Shown here: one piece after another, positions 24,705 through 35,025 of the stretch
Layout: every line of letters begins with the position of its first letter
How positions within the stretch are numbered: position 1 is the first letter of the stretch
Origin: Syntrophomonadaceae bacterium
GTDB lineage: Bacteria; Bacillota; Syntrophomonadia; Syntrophomonadales; DTU052
Direction of reading: 5' to 3'
DNA length: 46,224 nt
Assembly: GCA_012729505.1 (NCBI GenBank)
Contig: JAAYDA010000046.1
Location: 79,384 to 125,607 of the forward strand
Position numbers and translations under genes: made by a program
Notes under the pieces: model-generated
Database searches by the model: none
Told to the model about the DNA's origin: nothing
What the model saw: only the letters and a program-made list of their open reading frames with translations

Positions 24705-25838
24705 ATGGAATTCCGTGACCTGAAAACCCAATACCGGATCTTGAAGTCCCAAATAGATAAGGCCATACAGACCGTTCTTAACGAAGGCCAATTTATAATG
24801 GGCCGTCAGGTACAGGAATTGGAAGAAACCCTAGCTGAATATGTTGGTGTGAAACACTGCATCACCTGTGCCAATGGTACTGATGCCTTATATATGGTCC
24901 TGATGGCCTGGAATATCAAAGCCGGAGATGCCGTCTTTGTCCCGGACTTTACCTTTTTTGCCACCGGTGAAGTTGTTTCCCTTATGGGGGCGGCTCCGGT
25001 ATTTGTAGATGTGGACCCCGCCACCTTTAATATTGATCCGGTTAAGCTGGAGGCCGCTCTTCAAAAAGTCTTAAAAGAGGGAAGATATCAACCCAAGGCG
25101 ATTATACCTGTGGATCTTTTCGGACTCCCGGCCAACTACCCGGAGATTGCGAAGATAGCGGATAAGTTTAAGCTGCTCATTCTTGAAGATGGCGCACAGG
25201 GTTTTGGCGGCCAAATAGGGAATCGTTGCGCCTGCAGCTTCGGTAATGCAGCAATAACATCATTTTTCCCTGCCAAGCCTTTAGGCTGCTATGGTGATGG
25301 GGGCGCAGTGTTCACCGATGATGATGAATTGGCCGAAAAGATACGGTCTATTCGTATTCATGGCAAAGGCACTTCTCGTTATGATAATGTTCGCATTGGT
25401 GTGAACTCCCGGTTGGATACTATGCAAGCTGCCATTCTCCAGGTTAAATTTCAGGCCTTTACAGAGTATGAGCTGGAAAATGTGAATCAGGCGGCCCAAT
25501 TATACAGTGAAAGATTGAAAGCTGCGGTTAAGACTCCTGTCATACCGGAAGGGTATTACTCCAGCTGGGCCCAGTATACTATCCGGCTGGAAAACAAAGA
25601 ACAGCGGGACAGCCTGCAGGAGAAGCTCAAAGTGCAAGGGATACCCACGATGATATATTACCCGAAACCCATGCACCGGCAGAAAGCTTTTGCTGATGGA
25701 GAGGGCCTGGCCCAGGATAACAGTGAAACCGGCTATTTATGTGACCGGGTGCTGTCTCTGCCTGTTCATCCGTATTTAGAGAAAAGCACTATAGTTTATA
25801 TATGTGACGAAATACTCGAACATCTGGGAGAGGAATAG
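24705..25838 (+). CDS. wbpE: PLP-dependent sugar aminotransferase, WbpE-like (DegT/DnrJ/EryC1)
   Basis: An aminotransferase of 377 aa that would place an amino group on C3 of UDP-3-keto-GlcNAcA using glutamate. Cofactor motifs are visible: CANGTDALYMVLMAW, LEDGAQGFGG with the Asp that pairs with the pyridine, and the Schiff-base Lys191 in FFPAKPLGCYGDGGA. AGAGG lies 7 bp before the ATG at 24705; an ATG at 24687 is less likely. It sits directly after the acetyltransferase, as expected for a WbpA-B-D-E set. Confidence 0.88.
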   Translation: MEFRDLKTQYRILKSQIDKAIQTVLNEGQFIMGRQVQELEETLAEYVGVKHCITCANGTDALYMVLMAWNIKAGDAVFVPDFTFFATGEVVSLMGAAPVFVDVDPATFNIDPVKLEAALQKVLKEGRYQPKAIIPVDLFGLPANYPEIAKIADKFKLLILEDGAQGFGGQIGNRCACSFGNAAITSFFPAKPLGCYGDGGAVFTDDDELAEKIRSIRIHGKGTSRYDNVRIGVNSRLDTMQAAILQVKFQAFTEYELENVNQAAQLYSERLKAAVKTPVIPEGYYSSWAQYTIRLENKEQRDSLQEKLKVQGIPTMIYYPKPMHRQKAFADGEGLAQDNSETGYLCDRVLSLPVHPYLEKSTIVYICDEILEHLGEE

Positions 25839-25839
25839 G

Positions 25840-27294
25840 GTGGGACCGGTTCAAAAAATTCGAGAGAGGCTGCCGGAGGGCAGCTTTATTAAAAATGTAC
25901 TCACTCTGATGACAGGCACTGTTTTTGCCCAGGCCCTGCTGATACTTCTGGCACCGATTCTGACCCGGCTTTATGACCCGGAAGCATTCGGTGTATTTGC
26001 ATTATACACTTCTATAGTTGGATTTTTTTCCGTTATAGCATGTCTTCGTTATGAATGTGCCATAGTATTGCCGGAGAAGGATGAAGATGCCGCTAATCTA
26101 TTGAGCTTATCGCTGCTCATATGCTTGGTGGGGGGGGTTATTGCCTTTATTCTGATGGCATTGTGGCGTCAGAATATAGCCGAGCTGCTGGGGTCCCCTC
26201 CTTTGACATTCTGGCTCTGGTTTCTGCCTTTGAGTATTATTGTCGCCGGAGGATTTCAGGCCTTTAATTATTGGAGCACCCGGCGCAAGCAGTTTAAGCG
26301 CTTGGCACTTCGCCAGGTAACCAACAGTACGGTTATGCTTTTTACCCAAATTGGCACCGGCGCCATAGGGCAGCCTGGGGCAGGAGGCCTGATATCCGGC
26401 CATATTATTGGACAGCTGGCTGCTACCGGAAGGTTAGCAGGGCAGATTTTCCGGGAGGAAGGCCGGGAGATTCTGTCATCTATAAACAGAAAATCCATGG
26501 GACAAATGTTAAGCCGTTACCGGCGTTTCCCCTTATATGACAGCTGGTCGGGTTTGTTGAATACCGCTTCCGCATTGGTTCCGGCCCTGATACTGGCCTA
26601 TTTTTTCAACCCGGTTATTGTAGGCTTCTATGCATTGGGCCAGCGGGTGCTGGCCTTGCCCATGGGAGTTATAGGCAATGCGGTGGCACAGGCATTTTTC
26701 CCCCGGGCGGCGGAAGCCGGAAGAACCGGAGACTTAAATCGGGTAACCCTGGATATGTTTAGAGGGCTCTTAAGCTTGGGAGTGGTACCTATATTTTTGA
26801 TTGCCATGGTGGCCCCTCAGCTTTTTGCCCTGGTATTCGGGAATGAATGGTATACTGCCGGTGAATATGTGCGTTGGCTGAGTATGTGGAGTCTGTTTAA
26901 ATTCATATCTTCCCCTATCTCCACCCTGTATTTTGTGTTGGAACGGCAGAGTGCCTTGCTCTTTTTTAATATCGCCTTGTTATTGACGGGGCTGATTGCC
27001 CTCGTAGTCGGAGGGACCCAGGGAGATGCCTTATTGACTATACAGCTGTTTGGAATTTCAGGCGTAATTATGTATGCTTATTTCAGTCTTAGAATTATGA
27101 CCATGTCGGGCAACGGTATGAAAAAAACTCTTATGGTTTTTATCAAGGCCATAGCCGCGGCTATTCCTTATATAACACCTTTACTGGCATATATGATTTT
27201 GGTGGGTGATCCCAAAATTTCGGTGATTATTGCCATTGTAACCGGTATGGTTTTTTGCGGAATAAAAGCAAGAACATTGACAAGGCAGAATTAA
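25840..27294 (+). CDS. Polysaccharide flippase (Wzx-type)
   Basis: A 484-aa protein with about 12-14 membrane segments, of the MOP superfamily. It opens with a short amphipathic region and VLTLMTGTVFAQALLILLAP, then ILTRLYDPEAFGVFALYTSI, which is typical of Wzx-like exporters. It would flip the undecaprenyl-linked repeat unit outward. The GTG at 25840 has GGAGAGG upstream; the longer frame overlaps the aminotransferase gene. Followed by chain-length and polymerase genes, which supports the Wzx/Wzy scheme. Confidence 0.87.
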   Translation: MGPVQKIRERLPEGSFIKNVLTLMTGTVFAQALLILLAPILTRLYDPEAFGVFALYTSIVGFFSVIACLRYECAIVLPEKDEDAANLLSLSLLICLVGGVIAFILMALWRQNIAELLGSPPLTFWLWFLPLSIIVAGGFQAFNYWSTRRKQFKRLALRQVTNSTVMLFTQIGTGAIGQPGAGGLISGHIIGQLAATGRLAGQIFREEGREILSSINRKSMGQMLSRYRRFPLYDSWSGLLNTASALVPALILAYFFNPVIVGFYALGQRVLALPMGVIGNAVAQAFFPRAAEAGRTGDLNRVTLDMFRGLLSLGVVPIFLIAMVAPQLFALVFGNEWYTAGEYVRWLSMWSLFKFISSPISTLYFVLERQSALLFFNIALLLTGLIALVVGGTQGDALLTIQLFGISGVIMYAYFSLRIMTMSGNGMKKTLMVFIKAIAAAIPYITPLLAYMILVGDPKISVIIAIVTGMVFCGIKARTLTRQN

Positions 27295-27329
27295 ACCCGG
27301 GACAGTGGGAAATGGAGGATATTGTTTTC

Positions 27330-28418
27330 ATGCAAGACAACAAAGACAATTCCGTGGAAAATGCAATCAATGAAATCCGTTCCACCCTGGAACGGGGAGA
27401 AGCCATTGAGGTGCGGCCATTACCCCATGAGCCCCCCGCCTTTGAGATGGATCTTATGAAAGCATGGCGGATTCTGCTGGCCAACTGGAAGAGGATTGTT
27501 TTAATTACCCTGGTCTGCGGTGTAATTGGGGCGATAGGGGGGGCCATATATTATGTCACTCCGAAGTCTGCTCCCGAGCAGCAGCTTGATTTTTATACCG
27601 GGGTGGAGATTAATACGGAGGATTCCTATGGGGAAGCATTCAGCAATGCCGGCAGGTACAGAACCGAAATAACTGCTTATATTGATGGCTTGTACCGCCA
27701 TGTAAGTGCCGGAGAGTATGAGGAAAAAGAAAACGACAAAGAATACCTGATCACATTGAAAGAGGATATAAATGAGGTTTATGCCGATACGTTCTTGTAT
27801 GCAAAGAAGCTGGCCGACCTGTATTCTCCGGTGCGTGATGATGAGATCGAGGAAAAGCTGATTACTCTGGAGCTGAGGCAAAAGGAGCTGACGCAGGAAA
27901 TTCAGTGCTTGCAGCAGGAATTATACTATTTATCCGGCATTGCCGGTGCCGGAGTGAGCACCATGGGGGCGGCCACAGATGCGGCCATAGCTCAAGGTGT
28001 TGGGAAAGCCCGGAGCTTAGCCAATTATCAGCAAGAATTGCAAAACAATCTTCTGCTCATTAATAGTTTATTAAATGAGGCCGGCGATTCTCAGCGGGAA
28101 CAGCATATGGAACGGATCGAAAATCTGCTGGACCAAGGGATCGCGGCAAATCAAGGCTTTGAGCAGGAACTGAATCAATTCGCAGAAAAGTATTTCCACA
28201 GCCGTCATATAAGTATAATCGTGGCTCAGACCCCGGATGAAGGGAATCCTGATTTTCTGAATTATGTGGTCAGGGTAGAAGACGCCCGGCAGCAAGCATC
28301 CCCATTGCGTATTCCCCAGGCCATAACGCTGCTGTTTTTATTGGGAGGGCTGGGGTTGGGTTGTGTGTGGGTACTATGGAAGCATTATAAGCCGGACGAC
28401 AACAGAATGAATGGATAA
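27330..28418 (+). CDS. Chain-length determinant (Wzz-like) protein
   Basis: A 362-aa protein with a membrane segment near residues 50-72 (VLITLVCGVIGAIGGAIYYV region), a long, largely helical extracytoplasmic part (residues 80-325) with coiled-coil character (ELRQKELTQEIQCLQQELYY) and a second membrane segment at the C-terminus (about 330-352). This topology fits Wzz/copolymerase proteins, with no kinase domain. The ATG at 27330 follows GGAGGA by 10 bp; the alternative ATG at 27312 is possible. The gene overlaps nothing if this start is right. Confidence 0.75.
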   Translation: MQDNKDNSVENAINEIRSTLERGEAIEVRPLPHEPPAFEMDLMKAWRILLANWKRIVLITLVCGVIGAIGGAIYYVTPKSAPEQQLDFYTGVEINTEDSYGEAFSNAGRYRTEITAYIDGLYRHVSAGEYEEKENDKEYLITLKEDINEVYADTFLYAKKLADLYSPVRDDEIEEKLITLELRQKELTQEIQCLQQELYYLSGIAGAGVSTMGAATDAAIAQGVGKARSLANYQQELQNNLLLINSLLNEAGDSQREQHMERIENLLDQGIAANQGFEQELNQFAEKYFHSRHISIIVAQTPDEGNPDFLNYVVRVEDARQQASPLRIPQAITLLFLLGGLGLGCVWVLWKHYKPDDNRMNG

Positions 28419-28424
28419 CAGAGC

Positions 28425-29753
28425 ATGACAAGTGTAACCGCCAGGCATCTTAATAATATTCATAGCCTATATGACCGGATAAAGCCCTTTCAAGCTTACT
28501 TAGGCATTATTTTACTGCGCTTGACTTTTGATATTGTGTATTTATTTATAATTAACCCCGTTTATGGTTATAGCGGCTTTTTATTGGATTTCGTTGCATA
28601 CAAATATGTTTTATCCTGGCTGGTTACCTTGGGGATGACTCCCTTTATCGTTAATTTGTATAATAACTCGTCAGTATCCTCCACCATTATTTTATTGATT
28701 AACTTAATCTATTTTATCCCCGGATGTACCTTGTATTCTATGGCAGGGCTGCCTGATTCCTATTTTCTTTTCTATGGCTTGTACTGGATTATACTCATGA
28801 TTTGGCAATACAAAATCCCTTATATTCATTTCAGATTACCGCCGGAAAAGCTGTCCCGGCTGGTTTTTTATGCAATCATCGTTTTAATCGGCCTGGGAGC
28901 AATAGCTATCAGCGGAATGTATAACGGATTCCAAATGAATTTTCGGCTGGACAATGTTTATGAATTGCGAATGCAGCAGCGGAGCTTGGGGCTTTTGAGC
29001 CTGGTGGGATATTTTCAGCCTTTGGCCAGTATTTTTCTTCCCCTGGTATTAGTATATTTCCTGGCTAAGAAGAGGTATCTTTTATCCCTGGTGGCCCTCA
29101 TTATACAAATGCTGCTTTTTTCCTTTGGCGGTATGAAATTTACGCTGTTATTAGTGCCGGTTGCCCTTTGCGGCTTCTATCTTTACCGGGAAAAAAGGAT
29201 GGACTGGTTTTCATGGGGGATGGTGGCCTTTAATTTTATGGCCTTGTTTGAATACCTTCTGAGAAAGTCTTACTGGATTACCGCCTATTTTCAAAACCGG
29301 TCAATCATGCTGACAAATCTTATTTCTTATCAGTATTATGATTTCTTTTCCACCCATACGCCGGATTATTTGTTCCAAGGGATTTTAAGGCGATTGGGTT
29401 TTTTGTCTCAATACGATATTCAGATCCCATATATTATAGGGTTTAATTATTATGGCAATATTGCCAACCGCGCCAACAATGGGCTGGTGGGAGATGCCTT
29501 TTCTAATTTTGCCTGGCTGGGCCTTATTGTTTTTCCCTTATTCATTATTTTGGCATTGAGGCTGATGGATGCCTGTGCCCATGGTCTTGACCGGCGGCTG
29601 CTGATAACGGTTTTTGCAGGATATGCGTTTTTGTTTACTAACGGATCGTTCTTTACCATCATGCTTACCAATGGGTTTATATTCATGTGTGCCGCACTCT
29701 TTTTCATGCCTCGTACCGGAAGAATAATGAATACAGCAGGAAAACCGCTATGA
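28425..29753 (+). CDS. Repeat-unit polymerase (Wzy-type membrane protein)
   Basis: A 442-aa protein with about 11 hydrophobic segments and a large loop (roughly residues 290-350, SIMLTNLISYQYYDFFSTHT) that resembles oligosaccharide repeat-unit polymerases. Sequence similarity in this family is always weak, so the call rests on topology and on its position between the Wzz-like gene and a glycosyltransferase. The stop overlaps the next start (ATGA at 29750-29753). Confidence 0.75.
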   Translation: MTSVTARHLNNIHSLYDRIKPFQAYLGIILLRLTFDIVYLFIINPVYGYSGFLLDFVAYKYVLSWLVTLGMTPFIVNLYNNSSVSSTIILLINLIYFIPGCTLYSMAGLPDSYFLFYGLYWIILMIWQYKIPYIHFRLPPEKLSRLVFYAIIVLIGLGAIAISGMYNGFQMNFRLDNVYELRMQQRSLGLLSLVGYFQPLASIFLPLVLVYFLAKKRYLLSLVALIIQMLLFSFGGMKFTLLLVPVALCGFYLYREKRMDWFSWGMVAFNFMALFEYLLRKSYWITAYFQNRSIMLTNLISYQYYDFFSTHTPDYLFQGILRRLGFLSQYDIQIPYIIGFNYYGNIANRANNGLVGDAFSNFAWLGLIVFPLFIILALRLMDACAHGLDRRLLITVFAGYAFLFTNGSFFTIMLTNGFIFMCAALFFMPRTGRIMNTAGKPL

Positions 29754-30850
29754 TTAAAGTATGCCACATGACCTCCGTCCATTCGCGGCAGGATACCCGC
29801 ATATTTGTTCGCCAGTGCCGGAGTCTGCATAAAGCAGGATATGATGTTACTCTGATAGCAGAGAATGACAGAGATGAGGTTATAGAGGGCATTAAGATAT
29901 GCGGGGTAGATAAGGAAAAAAAACGCCTTGCACGAATGGCCGGAACAACCAGACAAATATATAAAAGAGCGGTGGAATGTGATGCGGACATTTATCACTT
30001 TCATGATCCGGAGCTGATTCCTCTGGGAATGTACTTAAAACAAAAGGGCAAAAAAGTGGTTTATGATGTTCATGAGGACTTGCCCAGAGATATCTATTAT
30101 AAGCCCTGGATTCCCCGGCATTTCAGGGGGCCAATATCCAGGCTGGCGGAAACAATCGAAGCCTGGGCCGCGAAACGGCTGGATGCGGTGATTACCTCCA
30201 CTCCTTATATTGCGGAGAGATTCCGGGGTTTAACGGATCTGGCCGTAGATATTAAGAATTATCCTTTATTACAGGAGGATATAGCACCGGTTGAATGGAA
30301 CGCCAAAGAGGAAAATATCAGCTATATCAGTTCTATTTTTATTATTGAAAGAGCGGTCAGAGAAGTTATAAAGGCTATGGAGTCGGTGGAGGCGGGATTG
30401 ACTCTGGCAGGCCGTCTGGAAGAGTCTTTGCGGGATAAACAGTTATCTGAGCTGCCCGGATGGGAGAAAGTCAGCTACCTGGGCTGGGTTGACAGAGGGC
30501 AGGTGGTGGAAATCATGAAAAAATCCAGAGCGGGGCTGTCCTTGTACTACCCGACTGCCACTTATCTGTATGCCATACCCACCAAGATGTTTGAATACAT
30601 GATGGCCGGGATACCGGTTATAGCGTCAAATTTGCCTTATGAGACCGAGATAATCAATAAATATCGATGTGGCATATGTGTTGATCCTTATCACCCTGAA
30701 CAAATAGCCGAGGCGATGAACTGGGTGCTTAATAATCCTGAGCAAGCTGAAGAAATGGGGCGTAATGGCCGATATGCAATAGAGAACGAGTTTAATTGGG
30801 CCACTGAAGAAAAGAAGCTTTTGGCCCTTTATAATGAATTATTAAGGTAG
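29750..30850 (+). CDS. Glycosyltransferase family 4
   Basis: A 366-aa GT-B transferase. The acceptor domain begins MIKVCHMTSVHSRQDTRIFV, and the motif ADIYHFHDPELIPLG is typical of this GT4 branch; the donor domain has LAGRLEESLRDKQL, then PTKMFEYMMAGIPVIASNLP. The ATG overlaps the polymerase stop by four bases, with AGGA nearby, so translation is coupled. It probably adds the second or third sugar of the repeat unit. Confidence 0.9.
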   Translation: MIKVCHMTSVHSRQDTRIFVRQCRSLHKAGYDVTLIAENDRDEVIEGIKICGVDKEKKRLARMAGTTRQIYKRAVECDADIYHFHDPELIPLGMYLKQKGKKVVYDVHEDLPRDIYYKPWIPRHFRGPISRLAETIEAWAAKRLDAVITSTPYIAERFRGLTDLAVDIKNYPLLQEDIAPVEWNAKEENISYISSIFIIERAVREVIKAMESVEAGLTLAGRLEESLRDKQLSELPGWEKVSYLGWVDRGQVVEIMKKSRAGLSLYYPTATYLYAIPTKMFEYMMAGIPVIASNLPYETEIINKYRCGICVDPYHPEQIAEAMNWVLNNPEQAEEMGRNGRYAIENEFNWATEEKKLLALYNELLR

Positions 30851-30859
30851 TGATGAGAA

Positions 30860-31723
30860 ATGAAAGGTATTATTCTGGCAGGTGGCAGCGGAACCAGGCT
30901 GTATCCTCTTACCAATGCCATCTCCAAGCAATTGCTGCCGGTTTATGACAAGCCCATGATTTATTACCCATTATCGGTGCTGATGCTGGCAGGAATCAGA
31001 GAGATTCTTATTATCTCGACTCCGGAGGATACCCCCCGGTATCAGCAGCTGTTAGGTAATGGCCACCGGTTTGGCTTATCCTTATCTTATGAGGTGCAGC
31101 CTTCCCCGGATGGCTTGGCCCAGGCCTTCATAATCGGAGAGAAATTTATTGGCGCCAGCAGTGTGGCCCTGATATTAGGTGACAACATTTTTTATGGTCA
31201 GGGCTTTACCCCCATGCTGCAGCGGGCTGCAGCCAGACCCGAAGGTGCCACGGTATTTGCTTATCTGGTAAAAGACCCTTCCCGATTTGGGGTAGTAGAG
31301 TTTGATGAAAATCTGGTGGCCCAATCAATAGAGGAGAAGCCGGAAAAGCCTAAATCCAATTATGCAGTTACCGGCCTGTATTTTTATGATAATCAGGTGG
31401 TTAATATGGCCCGGGAGCTGCAGCCATCGACTCGGGGTGAGCTGGAAATCACCGATATCAACCGGAATTATTTGGAGCAGGGCAAATTAAAGGTGGAGAT
31501 AATGGGACGAGGCTTTGCCTGGCTGGATACGGGTACCTTTGATTCCCTTTTACAGGCAGCCCACTTTGTAGAAACCGTTCAGAACCGGCAGGGCTTCAAA
31601 ATTGCCTGCTTGGAGGAGATTGCATTTAACCAGGGCTTTATTACCGGGGAACAGCTTAACAGACTGGGAGAAGAGCTGGCTAAAAGTGAGTATGGTCAAT
31701 ACATATTGAGTATCAGGTCATAA
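30860..31723 (+). CDS. rfbA: Glucose-1-phosphate thymidylyltransferase
   Basis: A 287-aa nucleotidyltransferase that makes dTDP-glucose from Glc-1-P and dTTP. It has the signature [37 protein letters not shown], the metal-binding LGDNIFYG and the sugar-site [16 protein letters not shown] region. Length and motifs match RmlA/RfbA closely. rfbB follows after 14 bp; together they supply dTDP-4-keto-6-deoxyglucose. No rmlC or rmlD is present, so the product is not rhamnose. Confidence 0.96.
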   Translation: MKGIILAGGSGTRLYPLTNAISKQLLPVYDKPMIYYPLSVLMLAGIREILIISTPEDTPRYQQLLGNGHRFGLSLSYEVQPSPDGLAQAFIIGEKFIGASSVALILGDNIFYGQGFTPMLQRAAARPEGATVFAYLVKDPSRFGVVEFDENLVAQSIEEKPEKPKSNYAVTGLYFYDNQVVNMARELQPSTRGELEITDINRNYLEQGKLKVEIMGRGFAWLDTGTFDSLLQAAHFVETVQNRQGFKIACLEEIAFNQGFITGEQLNRLGEELAKSEYGQYILSIRS

Positions 31724-31737
31724 GGGAGCTGACAACA

Positions 31738-32766
31738 ATGGAGGGTAATATAATCATCACCGGTGGGGCCGGGTTTATTGGCTCCAACTTTATTCCTTAT
31801 ATATTAGACAAATATCCCCGGTGCAATATTATTAATGTGGATCTGCTCACCTATGCCGGGAACTTGGAAAATCTCAGGGAGGTAAGCGGCAATAAGCGTT
31901 ACAGCTTTGTCCACGGAGATATCTGTGACCGGAAATTAGCAGAAAAGTTATTCATCGATAATGAGATATCCGGGGTAATTCACTTTGCGGCTGAATCCCA
32001 TGTGGACAATTCCATAAATGGCCCCGATGTTTTTATAGAAACCAATGTAAAAGGCACCTTTACTATTCTTGATGTGGCCCGAAATCATTGGATGGTGGAG
32101 CCCTTCGTCTGTAAACCGGGCTGTGAGAGAAATCGGTTTCTCCATGTTTCTACTGATGAGGTTTATGGCAGCCTGGGCAGTGAAGGATATTTTACCGAGA
32201 AAACCCCCTATGCCCCTAACAGTCCCTACAGTGCCAGCAAAGCCGGGGCTGATTTTATAGTGCGGAGTTATTTTCATACCTATGGCATGAATGTATTAAT
32301 CACTAATTGCTCCAACAATTACGGGCCCAAACAGCATTTTGAGAAGCTGATTCCAACCATCATAAAGAATGCCCTGGCCCATAAGTCTATTCCTATTTAC
32401 GGAGACGGAAAAAATGTCCGTGACTGGCTGTATGTTGAGGATCACTGCCGGGCCTTGGATAAGATCTTCCAGGCAGGTATCTCCGGGGAAACCTATAATA
32501 TTGGCGGTAATAACGAACAGAATAATCTGGCCATAGTAAATGCCGTCTGCCAAAAGCTTGATGAGCTGGCGCCCTCTGAGAAATTAGAGAGCTACAAGGA
32601 GCTGATCACTTTTGTCAGGGACAGGCCAGGCCATGATCGCCGCTATGCCATTGATGCCGACAAGCTAAGAGATACTCTGGGCTGGGTGCCGGAAGAGGAT
32701 TTTGCCGCCGGTATACAAAAGACGGTGGAATGGTATATTGAGCAACTGCCAACAGCAAAGGACTGA
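31738..32766 (+). CDS. rfbB: dTDP-glucose 4,6-dehydratase
   Basis: A 342-aa extended SDR enzyme that makes dTDP-4-keto-6-deoxy-D-glucose. Seen: the nucleotide-binding GGAGFIGSNFIPYI, HFAAESHVDNSI, the catalytic TDEVYGSLG with Asp-Glu, and YSASKAGADFIVRSY with Tyr-Lys. The C-terminal RPGHDRRYAID motif is diagnostic for RmlB/RfbB. It is upstream of the isomerase of the 3-amino sugar branch. Confidence 0.96.
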   Translation: MEGNIIITGGAGFIGSNFIPYILDKYPRCNIINVDLLTYAGNLENLREVSGNKRYSFVHGDICDRKLAEKLFIDNEISGVIHFAAESHVDNSINGPDVFIETNVKGTFTILDVARNHWMVEPFVCKPGCERNRFLHVSTDEVYGSLGSEGYFTEKTPYAPNSPYSASKAGADFIVRSYFHTYGMNVLITNCSNNYGPKQHFEKLIPTIIKNALAHKSIPIYGDGKNVRDWLYVEDHCRALDKIFQAGISGETYNIGGNNEQNNLAIVNAVCQKLDELAPSEKLESYKELITFVRDRPGHDRRYAIDADKLRDTLGWVPEEDFAAGIQKTVEWYIEQLPTAKD

Positions 32767-32770
32767 TTTA

Positions 32771-33187
32771 ATGGAGCCGGTGCTTTACCCGCTGCGGAAA
32801 ATTGAAAATGCCCACGGAAGTCTGACTGCCATTGAAGGTCTAAGGGATATTCCCTTTGAGATCAAACGGGTTTACTATATCTATGCCGTGGCTGAAGGAG
32901 CCCGGCGCGGGTTTCATGCTCATCATGAGCTTCGGCAGGTTCTCATCTGTGTCCATGGAAGCTGTAAGGTATTGCTGGATGATGGGGTCACTAAAGCTGT
33001 GGTGGTCTTAGAGGACCCTGGTCAGGGGCTGTATATCGGGAGGATGGTCTGGCGGGAGATGTTTGATTTCTCTCCGGATGCTGTGCTGCTGGTTTTGGCC
33101 AGTGATTATTATGATGAGGAAGATTATATACGGAGCTATGATGAATTCCTCAGCGAATGCGGGAAACAAGGTGATTTAATTGATTAG
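32771..33187 (+). CDS. fdtA: dTDP-4-keto-6-deoxyhexose 3,4-ketoisomerase (FdtA/QdtA family)
   Basis: A 138-aa cupin-fold enzyme that moves the keto group from C4 to C3. It has the family features RRGFHAHHELRQVLICVHG and KVLLDDG, with two adjacent histidines for catalysis. The ATG at 32771 starts 5 bp after the rfbB stop; the longer upstream frame overlaps rfbB. FdtA (galacto product) and QdtA (gluco product) differ in stereochemistry and cannot be told apart here. Confidence 0.85.
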   Translation: MEPVLYPLRKIENAHGSLTAIEGLRDIPFEIKRVYYIYAVAEGARRGFHAHHELRQVLICVHGSCKVLLDDGVTKAVVVLEDPGQGLYIGRMVWREMFDFSPDAVLLVLASDYYDEEDYIRSYDEFLSECGKQGDLID

Positions 33188-33905
33188 CGAAAAAGCGGTG
33201 GTTCAGTCTGAAAATATTGGGATCAATGCGGTTATAGGCGAATTTGCCGTGATCAGGCCCGGGGCCGTAATAGGCAATAATGTAACTGTTCACCCCCAGG
33301 TGGTTATCGAATCCGGAGTTGTCTTAGGTGACAATGTGGAGATATTTCCCGGCGCATATATTGGCAAGGAACCTAAGGGGCCGGGACTGGCTCGCAAACC
33401 CTCCTTTGAACCATGGGTCAGGATCGGAGATCATTGCAATATCGGGCCACATTCGGTTATCTATTATGAGGTTGAGATCGGAGCTAATACTCTTATCGGT
33501 GATGGAGCATCCATAAGAGAAAAATGCACCATAGGCCGCAGCTGTATAATCGGGAGAAATACAACCATCCTTTATTCCACTGTTATTGGCAGCAACACCA
33601 AGATAATGGACCTGGTCAACATTACCGGCAACAGCCTTATTGGAGAAAATGTATTTATTGCCGCTAATACCGGCTGTGCCAATGACAATGCTATGGGAAA
33701 GCTGCCTTATGATGAAGCCGCGATGCTGGGTCCCACCATCAAGGATGGTGCTTCCATCGGTTTGGGAGCCCTTTTGCTGCCGGGTGTGGTTATAGGGGAA
33801 AAGGCTGTGGTGGGGGCAGGTGCAGTAGTCACTTCAGATGTGCCCGACTGTGCGGTGGTCATGGGAATACCGGCTAAAATAAAAAGATATGTTTCGGAAG
33901 GATAA
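33180..33905 (+). CDS. fdtC: dTDP-3-amino-3,6-dideoxyhexose N-acetyltransferase (FdtC/QdtC-like)
   Basis: A 241-aa left-handed beta-helix protein made of hexapeptide repeats ([19 protein letters not shown] and so on through the chain), with a C-terminal [20 protein letters not shown]. The length is close to that of QdtC/FdtC-type enzymes, which acetylate the 3-amino group. The start is TTG and lies inside the last codons of the isomerase gene (8-bp overlap), with AAGGTGA before it. Position between the isomerase and aminotransferase supports the role. Confidence 0.82.
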   Translation: MISEKAVVQSENIGINAVIGEFAVIRPGAVIGNNVTVHPQVVIESGVVLGDNVEIFPGAYIGKEPKGPGLARKPSFEPWVRIGDHCNIGPHSVIYYEVEIGANTLIGDGASIREKCTIGRSCIIGRNTTILYSTVIGSNTKIMDLVNITGNSLIGENVFIAANTGCANDNAMGKLPYDEAAMLGPTIKDGASIGLGALLLPGVVIGEKAVVGAGAVVTSDVPDCAVVMGIPAKIKRYVSEG

Positions 33906-33910
33906 GGAAG

Positions 33911-35005
33911 ATGATACCGTTTTTGGATCTGGAGCGTATTCATAAGCCACTGGAAAAAGAAATAATCAGTGCCATCAGTAAAGTTATCCGGTCTAACCGG
34001 TTTTTGCTGGGTGAAGAGGCTGAGCTTTTCGAGCAGGAATTCGCCCGGTACTGTAATACCGGATACTGTGCCGCAGTTGGCAGCGGCCTGGATGCCCTCC
34101 ATCTGATTCTGCGGGCCTATGGAATTGGCCCGGGGGATGAAGTGATACTTCCCGCCAACACCTATATCGCAACAGCTTTGGCGGTTACTTATGCAGGTGC
34201 CACACCGGTATTTGCTGAGCCGGATGAAAAAACCTTCAATATTGATGCCGCCGGGATTAAACCGGTCATATCCCACCGGACCAAAGCCATAATTCCGGTA
34301 CATCTTTACGGTCAAACTGCTGACATGGACCCGATTCTTGAATTAGGCAGGCGTCATAACCTTAAAGTAATAGAAGATGCGGCCCAGGCCCATGGTGCTT
34401 TATACAAGAACCGCCCGGCGGGGAGTTTAGGAGATGCAGCGGCTTTCAGCTTTTATCCCGGCAAAAATCTGGGGGCATTAGGGGATGGGGGAGCGGTTAC
34501 CTCCAATGACCGGGAGCTGATTGACAAAATTAAAATGCTTCGGAATTATGGCTCTGCCCGGAAATATGTTCATGAATATAAGGGTTTTAATTCGCGGCTG
34601 GATGAAATACAGGCGGCGGTATTAAGGATAAAGCTCCGGCATCTGGAGGAGTGGAATTCCCAGAGATGCCACATAGCCAATCGGTACCTTAAGCAAATTA
34701 CTAATGTTAATGTGGGGCTGCCCTATGTAGCCCCTGAGAATAAACCGGTTTGGCATGTGTTTGCCATCAAAAGCCGGAAGCGCAATGAATTGCAGCAAAG
34801 GCTGAAAGACAGCGTTATTGAAACCTTGATTCATTATCCGGTTGCTATCGTCAATCAAACCGCCTACAGTGAGCTTAACCTGGATGCCAAAGGCTATAAG
34901 CTTTCCCAAGCTCTGGCGGACAGCATCCTTTCCTTGCCTGTTTATCCCGGTTTGACTGAAGAAGAAATAACCAGGGTTGTTAATGTCATAAATGCCTGGG
35001 TCTAA
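33911..35005 (+). CDS. fdtB: dTDP-3-keto-6-deoxyhexose aminotransferase (FdtB/QdtB-like)
   Basis: A 364-aa DegT/DnrJ/EryC1 aminotransferase. Cofactor features: [31 protein letters not shown] and Schiff-base Lys185 in [15 protein letters not shown]. It would aminate C3 of the dTDP-3-keto sugar, giving dTDP-Fuc3N or dTDP-Qui3N. It is distinct from the aminotransferase at 24.7 kb. The ATG starts 5 bp after the acetyltransferase stop. Confidence 0.9.
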   Translation: MIPFLDLERIHKPLEKEIISAISKVIRSNRFLLGEEAELFEQEFARYCNTGYCAAVGSGLDALHLILRAYGIGPGDEVILPANTYIATALAVTYAGATPVFAEPDEKTFNIDAAGIKPVISHRTKAIIPVHLYGQTADMDPILELGRRHNLKVIEDAAQAHGALYKNRPAGSLGDAAAFSFYPGKNLGALGDGGAVTSNDRELIDKIKMLRNYGSARKYVHEYKGFNSRLDEIQAAVLRIKLRHLEEWNSQRCHIANRYLKQITNVNVGLPYVAPENKPVWHVFAIKSRKRNELQQRLKDSVIETLIHYPVAIVNQTAYSELNLDAKGYKLSQALADSILSLPVYPGLTEEEITRVVNVINAWV

Positions 35006-35025
35006 TCATTTGGAGAGTGATAGCT

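Noticed and set aside
30860-35005. dTDP-rhamnose pathway
   Set aside because: rfbA and rfbB are present, but no rmlC or rmlD; the next genes match the 3-acetamido sugar branch.
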